From contig JANBQS010000885.1 in NCBI GenBank assembly GCA_027577415.1, positions 1-10,833 on the forward strand: a DNA stretch of 10,833 nt, written 5' to 3'. The stretch is from Coemansia sp. RSA 922. Lineage: Eukaryota > Kickxellomycota > Kickxellomycetes > Kickxellales > Kickxellaceae. The notes below the pieces were generated by a model. That model ran no database searches. It was not told the DNA's origin and worked only from the letters and a program-made list of their open reading frames with translations. Position numbers and translations under genes: made by a program. How positions within the stretch are numbered: the stretch's first letter is position 1; every line of letters begins with the position of its first letter. Positions 6,713-10,833 of this stretch are shown in pieces.

Positions 6713-9112
6713 TTAAAAGTCGAATTTTGCGCGGAAGGCGTCTAGATCTTGCTTCTCACAAGACTCGGCTAGCTGGGGCTCGCCGAGCATGTACATGGAG
6801 AGCTGGAGCGCGTTCCAAATCGTCGAGCTCATGCCACGGGCGGGCAAAGTTCGAGAGGCATCAATGTGCGCGGCCTTTCCCTTCTCGTCCATGGTTTGAA
6901 GCTCGCGCTGCTGTAGGGACAGGGCAATGAGACAGTTCTCGGCAGCCTCGCGATGTTGGCCCATGTTAGTCGATGCAAGCGAAAGGTTGTAGCGTGCGCG
7001 GATAAAGCTGGGATGCAGCTCAAGCGCCCGGAAGTATGCAGCCGTGGCTTCTTGGTTGTTGCCAATGTGGGCCTCAGTCGCGCCCAAGCGATTCCACAGA
7101 ATATAGTCGTCAGGGCGCTTGGAAAGCGCGGCCTTGAAGCAGTCGACAGCCTTGTCGTACTCTGACGAAATGTTGAACAATACTCCTAGAGCGACTTGGA
7201 CATCTGGGTCCCAGTCCTGACCGGGAGTCATCCGAGCAGCCTTAATGTACAAGCTCTGCACATAGGCCTTGCGCGTATCGCTGCTGCCCATGCCCTCGGG
7301 CGCAGACCCGGGCACCAGGACCTTGTAGCGGTCATGTCGAGATACCCACTCGTGGAGCTCGTCATAGGCGTCCATTTGGTACCCCTCGTTAGTGTAGGAC
7401 ACTGCCAGGGCGAGATGGGCATCCAGAGAATTAGCGTCGAGCGAGATGGCCTTGCGCAGGGCTGCAATAGCCGCTTGTTCTTGCTCGTTCTCTTGCTGCT
7501 TTAGCCCAAGCTGCAGCCACACCTGGGCGTCCTGCGGGGTTTGGGTAACGGCTGACTCCAACGCGAGGATGGTGTCTCCAAGACTCGCAGATTCGGGTGA
7601 CTGTTGCATGTGCCGTATCGCATCCTTCAGCTCATTTGGCGCCAGTTGGGAATAGTAGTTGTCGGCCTGGAAACGGTAGATGTTGAGTTCGGGGTCAACT
7701 GCTCGATGAGCGGCTTCTGCGCCGTTGAGCTTTTCCCATTCCTTCTGAGTGTCGAGCCATTCTCGGTCTTGTTCGCTCAGCATGGGCTGGATCTTGTCCT
7801 TAAACTGTTCCAGCCAGTCATCCGACGCCTCGCCATGGATATACTGGCTGTTAGGTTGGTCTAACTTGACATCCATCTCTTGCGGGTGGCCGCTGACGGA
7901 GGACTCCTTTAGCGGACCACTAAGCGTCTGCTCAAACTCCTCAGCCCAGTTGCGCTCCAAACCACGCGCGAATTCTTCCGAGAATATCTTGCCGTCGTGC
8001 GGCGTCTGCTCGCTGGCTGCAGACTCGCGATTAATCAACTCTTCGGCGCGCTTTTCAAACTCTGTCGCCCATGTAGGACCGCTCGTTGCAGTCGCAGTTT
8101 GTGATTCGGCCTGTTTTCCCTTTTGATTTGTGATAACCTGGTCGCCGCTAATGGTCGCCTGACGGTCGGCCAGCTGGTGCATGAACGAAAAGAATTCAGA
8201 GTTTTTAAACTTTGGATTAGCAGAGTTACTCACAGACTCGAGGATCTGACTGGCAGTTTCAGCCAGATCATCGTTGGGTGATAGCATATCCTGTGGATCC
8301 GAAGCCTGGGTTGTAGCACTCAACAATGTCTGCTCAGCAGCTCCACCTACCTGCTGCTGCTGCTGTTGCCATTGCTGTGGCATGGTCTGTGCAGCCATCA
8401 TCTGAGGCACCATCATGCCTGGGCCTGGCATCATCGAGTACATGCGGGCCTCGTTGAACGCCATAGCCATTGGATCGGGTCGCATAGGCGCAGTTACGGC
8501 AGCAGCAGCAGCGGCAGTAGCAGACGCCTGACTTGCTGGGTGGTGGAACTGCTCTGCCCAGTTGGCTTGCTGTCTGGCCATCGGGTGCATTTGCATCATC
8601 GGCCCCACTGGAGGACCCATCAGCGGTCCAGGCCCAGTGCCAGCACGAGCAAATGCGTGCTCCAGCTCCGCATGACCACCTGGGCGTGCTGCCTGATGGC
8701 GAGCAAAGTCTGCCGACCAGTCAGCCTGAGGCGCACCGCCAAGCTCTCTATGCATTTCAGCAAAGTTGAAAGCTCCCGGCCCCTGCGACTTGTTCGCCTG
8801 CGCCATAAAGTCGGCTGCTGTCGCCACACCAGGCGAGGCGATGGGCCCGTTTTGTCGGAACGCCTGCCGAAACGCCTGCTTCGACGATGACGCTTGTCCG
8901 GGCCCAAACCGGTCCTACAAACATAACTTGCGTGTATACACAGCGTGGTTTAGCATACATCCTTTTTCCAGCTCAGGTAACCTGCTTGAGATAAAGGCTG
9001 TACTTGCCTGCTCAAGAGAGTGATCCTTGTTGAACTGCTTCATAAGTCCGTTCACGCCATTTCCAGGTCCACACTCGGCACCGCTTCCAACCAAGTCTGA
9101 AAAGCCTGACAT
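6713..9112 (-). CDS. PEX5: PEX5, peroxisomal PTS1 import receptor (two exons, PEX5L-like)
   Basis: Exon 1 is 9112-9008 (35 residues) and exon 2 is 8914-6713 (733 residues), together 768. PEX5 binds cargo ending in SKL-like PTS1 signals in the cytosol, docks at PEX14/PEX13 on peroxisomes and is recycled by ubiquitination. Exon 1 holds the conserved N-terminal cysteine in GAEC (C14), the usual site of monoubiquitination, and a GLMKQF block. Five WxxxF PEX14-binding motifs lie at W101, W154, W317, W358 and W402. Residues 268-287 (NPKFKNSEFFSFM...) match the PEX7-binding box of the long animal and plant PEX5. From about 445 to the end are the TPR repeats that form the PTS1 pocket, with the characteristic EYDKAVDCF, LWNRLGA and ARYNLSLA blocks. 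Poly-Gln (215-223) and poly-Ala tracts lie in the disordered half. The start ATG at 9112 gives the expected MSGF...AEC N-terminus. Confidence 0.96.
8159..8218 (-). other. PEX7-binding (PTS2 co-receptor) box within PEX5
   Basis: Residues 268-287 of PEX5 contain NPKFKNSEFFSFMHQL. The same pattern (DPK-x-x-NSEF-x-x-F) occurs in the long isoform of mammalian PEX5, where it binds PEX7 and carries PTS2 cargo. The comparison is from memory of the family. The function here is inferred from the match and from its position between the second and third WxxxF motifs. Confidence 0.7.
8915..9007 (-). other. Intron of PEX5 (93 bp, GC-AG type)
   Basis: Exon 1 ends CAG (9010-9008), followed by GCAAGT (9007-9002), the consensus of the rare GC donor class. 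The acceptor TTTGTAG ends at 8915, and a TGCTAAAC branch-site candidate lies inside. The join is in phase 0 and gives SLEQ|DRFGPGQ, matching the SLQ-x-DR region of other fungal PEX5 N-termini. The GT donors nearby (GTACAG at 9003, GTTACC further in) are out of phase with the exon 2 frame. Confidence 0.85.
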
Positions 9113-9699
9113 TTCGATTATAGTGTTAGTAAATACAAGAAAGGAAAAAGATAATTTAGCTTCAACAGTCGTGAGAAAGCAAGTGCGTGATATGTGCGGC
9201 GTTCCTCATGCCTTTTTGCATGCGCGTGTCAGAGCAAGGCGGAGCCAGCAATATCTCCGCACTTGCGGAGGCTCCAAGCTCCGTGTCCGGCCACAGATAT
9301 CCTGGGCTCTTGCCAGGTACGCAAATATTGATCTTGATACTGGTTTATTTAGATATATAACGGTTGAAAATATGTCTAAAATGAATGCTAGGACTCTGCT
9401 AAATGGACAAAAGGGGTGCGCGGGTTGCTGGTATGCTCTCAGACGTAAAGGTCACTCGGCATCTCGAACTGTCACATTCGATAAGAAAGCCATGTCATGT
9501 CTATATTTAACCGTTTTATCATCACTGAGCAGCAACTCGGCCCTTTGTCCAAGTCAGAAAATTTTAAAACATTTGAGCGAAGATCTAGTAGAGAAGAAAG
9601 GAAAACGGTCCTGCTGCTGGCAGTGCGCATTTAAATCTCTGGGCGGGCAAAAAATTTTCTCCCCAGCCCAGATCAGGACAATTAGATTATCCCTGGCAC
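9113..9699. other. 587 bp gap between PEX5 and PLD6-like gene, no recognised gene
   Basis: This is the longest stretch without an identified gene. On the minus strand it should hold the PLD6-like 3' UTR and the PEX5 promoter and leader; the 60 bp before the PEX5 start are pyrimidine-rich. It contains three closely spaced stem-loops (9207-9317) and a further hairpin at 9639-9671. On the plus strand a frame stays open from 9027 to 9764. Its first ATG after the PEX5 overlap is at 9192, giving 190 residues. That product is Cys/Arg/Ser-rich with two CxxC pairs (CAGC and CCWQC), but I recognise no family in it. No tRNA promoter boxes, snRNA or transposon ends are visible. Confidence 0.6.
9639..9671 (-). 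promoter_or_regulatory. Hairpin in the 3' UTR of the PLD6-like gene
   Basis: The arms CTGGGC (9639-9644) and GCCCAG (9666-9671) pair, and GGG/CCC and an AAAA/TTTT stretch can pair inside, with small bulges. It begins 29 bp downstream of the stop codon. On the transcript it would form a GC stem capped by an A/U stretch. A role in mRNA 3' end formation or stability is inference. Confidence 0.35.
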
Positions 9700-10605
9700 T
9701 TAGAACTGGCTCCACAGCCGCTCAAACTCGCCTGAAAAGGCCTGAGCCGTGCGCGAGTCGTTAGTGACGATGACAGACTCGTTGTTGCTGCGGCGCGCAC
9801 CAACAGTCCAGTTGTAGGACCCGGCCCACACAGCACGGCGGTCGATGACGGCAAACTTGGAGTGCATGAACTTTTGAGGGTCGCTGTCCGTCTTGAACGG
9901 AATGCCATGCTGCTCGCTGAGCCGCTCCACGTCGTTTCCTTGGCACTTGAGCTGCTCGTCGTCGGTGATGATGCGCACGTTGACGCCGCGCTTCTTCGCA
10001 TTGCCGATGGCGCGCGCAAGGTCATTGTCGGTGATGTTAAAGACGCAAATGTCGAGCGAGGTCTTGGCCGAGTCCAGAAAGTTGATGAGCTCAGCAAAGC
10101 TGTCTTCTGAGGGAAAGAAGAACGACTTGATGTAAACGTCGCCACCACTCTGCTGTTGCTGCTGCTGCTGCTTGTGTTGTTGTTGCTTGGGAGTCTCCCA
10201 GCCGCCATTGCCAGAGCCAGCGACTTGGGCATAGCTCCCACCAGCTACCTGGGGAGGACGGTAGCTTTCTGTATTGCCGCCGTCCTTCTCTTGCGACGCC
10301 AGCATGAGCATCTGGCAAGCCCAGTCCACGGTTGCCTTGCTTGCGCCAGCACCGCCCATCCTTGACAGCGATTCTCTCACTATACGCGCCACCTGCGCCG
10401 AGCTAGCGCCCCTCTGCATGTGGCCTTGGAATATGTCGACAAAGTCGCGGCTCTGCTCGAGCACACTTGGTGCACACTCGAGACTGCGATGCACAAAGGT
10501 GTCCAGAGGCAGCTGTGAGGCCTCCTGCGCACTTAGATACGGCGCCTGAGGGTTGGCATTAGAGCCACCACCTAGGCAAGCAAGGAGAATGTTCGCAAGG
10601 CTCAT
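9700..10605 (-). CDS. PLD6: PLD6/Zucchini-like single-HKD phospholipase D family protein
   Basis: The protein has 301 residues from the ATG at 10605 (A at -3), without introns. The C-terminal about 145 residues (157-301) are a complete single PLD domain. It begins KSFFFPSEDSF, then SLDICVFNITDNDLARAI, a KRGVNVRIITDD block, the HxKxxxxD catalytic motif (H248, K250, D255), GSYNWT (262-267), NNESVIV and the end FERLWSQF. These blocks and the ending match mammalian PLD6, which hydrolyses cardiolipin on the outer mitochondrial membrane and acts with the piRNA pathway. A single HKD enzyme needs a homodimer to complete its active site. The N-terminal mitochondrial anchor of PLD6 is not evident: residues 1-12 are only briefly hydrophobic. 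Instead there is an unrecognised, probably helical segment (24-107), a Gly/Tyr-rich linker and a poly-Gln tract (140-152). The substrate in this fungus is unknown; nuclease or lipid hydrolase are both possible. Confidence 0.9.
   Translation of the reverse strand: MSLANILLACLGGGSNANPQAPYLSAQEASQLPLDTFVHRSLECAPSVLEQSRDFVDIFQGHMQRGASSAQVARIVRESLSRMGGAGASKATVDWACQMLMLASQEKDGGNTESYRPPQVAGGSYAQVAGSGNGGWETPKQQQHKQQQQQQQSGGDVYIKSFFFPSEDSFAELINFLDSAKTSLDICVFNITDNDLARAIGNAKKRGVNVRIITDDEQLKCQGNDVERLSEQHGIPFKTDSDPQKFMHSKFAVIDRRAVWAGSYNWTVGARRSNNESVIVTNDSRTAQAFSGEFERLWSQF
10151..10186 (-). repeat. CAG/CAA trinucleotide tract encoding poly-Gln in PLD6-like gene
   Basis: A run of CAG and CAA codons, interrupted by one His-Lys pair, encodes the Gln-rich linker between the N-terminal segment and the PLD domain. 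Such tracts vary in length between strains. A shorter, similar tract at 8351-8377 encodes the poly-Gln of PEX5. Confidence 0.85.
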
Positions 10606-10833
10606 GTTGAGTTAGATGTATATATAGATATTAGTGAACAGATATTAGGGACGACGGAAGGATGTTTGGAGAGCACAAGTCCGTGTGGGTGGAGAGTTGT
10701 GGATGGTCCCACCAAGCAGTCCTCCCCCAACCTTGATTAATCCACCGATCAACTGCAAAAAAAAATATATGATAGGGTTGTAACACGACTTTTCTGGCCG
10801 TGTTACTACTTGTGCAACTTTGTCTTCTCTACT
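10606..10833. promoter_or_regulatory. Upstream region of PLD6-like gene, to window end
   Basis: These 228 bp lie upstream of the PLD6-like start and have no open frame of note. They contain TATATATAG at 10619-10627 (too close to the ATG for a normal TATA box unless the leader is extremely short), an A-run followed by TATAT (10757-10769), and a perfect 8-bp inverted repeat, GTAACACG/CGTGTTAC, at 10780-10806 with an 11 nt loop. The far part may already belong to the next gene outside the window. Confidence 0.4.

Noticed and set aside
8366..8890. 174-codon plus-strand open frame opposite PEX5
   Set aside because: It lies wholly inside the conserved PEX5 coding exon, and its product is a Ser/His/Arg-rich translation typical of the antisense frame of a GC-biased gene.
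9361..9384. TATGTCTAAAATGA shared with about 2459-2472
   Set aside because: A single 14-base match is not unusual within a 10 kb window, and nothing around it is repeated.
9113..9699. tRNA, snRNA or small transposon in the long gap
   Set aside because: No A/B box pair, Sm site with flanking stems, or terminal repeats with target duplication could be found.
10619..10627. TATATATAG as TATA box for the PLD6-like gene
   Set aside because: It lies only 14 bp from the ATG, too near for a TATA box to set a transcript that includes the start codon.

Overview
The window reads as compact nuclear DNA from a fungus. The genes are mostly intronless or carry one short (about 100 bp) intron with a CTAAAC-type branch site. 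GAR transformylase is a separate enzyme, as in fungi and not the fused form of animals. The gene set (mitochondrial EF-Ts, RBM42, DTWD1, a PLD6-like nuclease and a long PEX5 with a PTS2 co-receptor box) is not that of Saccharomyces and suggests an early-diverging fungus, possibly Kickxellomycotina. That placement is inference; no phylogeny could be run.

Layout, left to right. (+) The 3' part of a Ctr-family copper transporter runs in from the left edge (3-515) and converges on (-) an RBM42-like RRM protein (595-1497). Next are (-) a DHHC palmitoyltransferase with a long acidic N-terminus (1639-3375, with a possible extra 5' mini-exon up to 3598) and (-) mitochondrial EF-Ts (3650-4675). A 227 bp divergent promoter separates EF-Ts from (+) GAR transformylase (4903-5517). 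This converges on (-) a two-exon DTWD1 tRNA-uridine modifying enzyme (5641-6580), followed by (-) the two-exon peroxisomal receptor PEX5 (6713-9112), whose intron appears to be of the GC-AG class. A 587 bp gap (9113-9699) has no recognised gene but holds several stem-loops and an unexpectedly long open frame. (-) A PLD6/Zucchini-like single-HKD phospholipase/nuclease with an unfamiliar N-terminal half (9700-10605) and its upstream region end the window.

The genes are housekeeping functions from different pathways (copper uptake, RNA binding, protein lipidation, mitochondrial translation, purine synthesis, tRNA modification, peroxisomal import, lipid or nucleic-acid hydrolysis). I see no operon-like logic, no mobile element, no CRISPR array and no tRNA or rRNA gene. 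No clearly new multi-gene system is visible. The most interesting points are the PEX5L-like PTS2 box and GC-AG intron in PEX5, the architecture of the PLD6-like protein, and the unexplained 587 bp gap.
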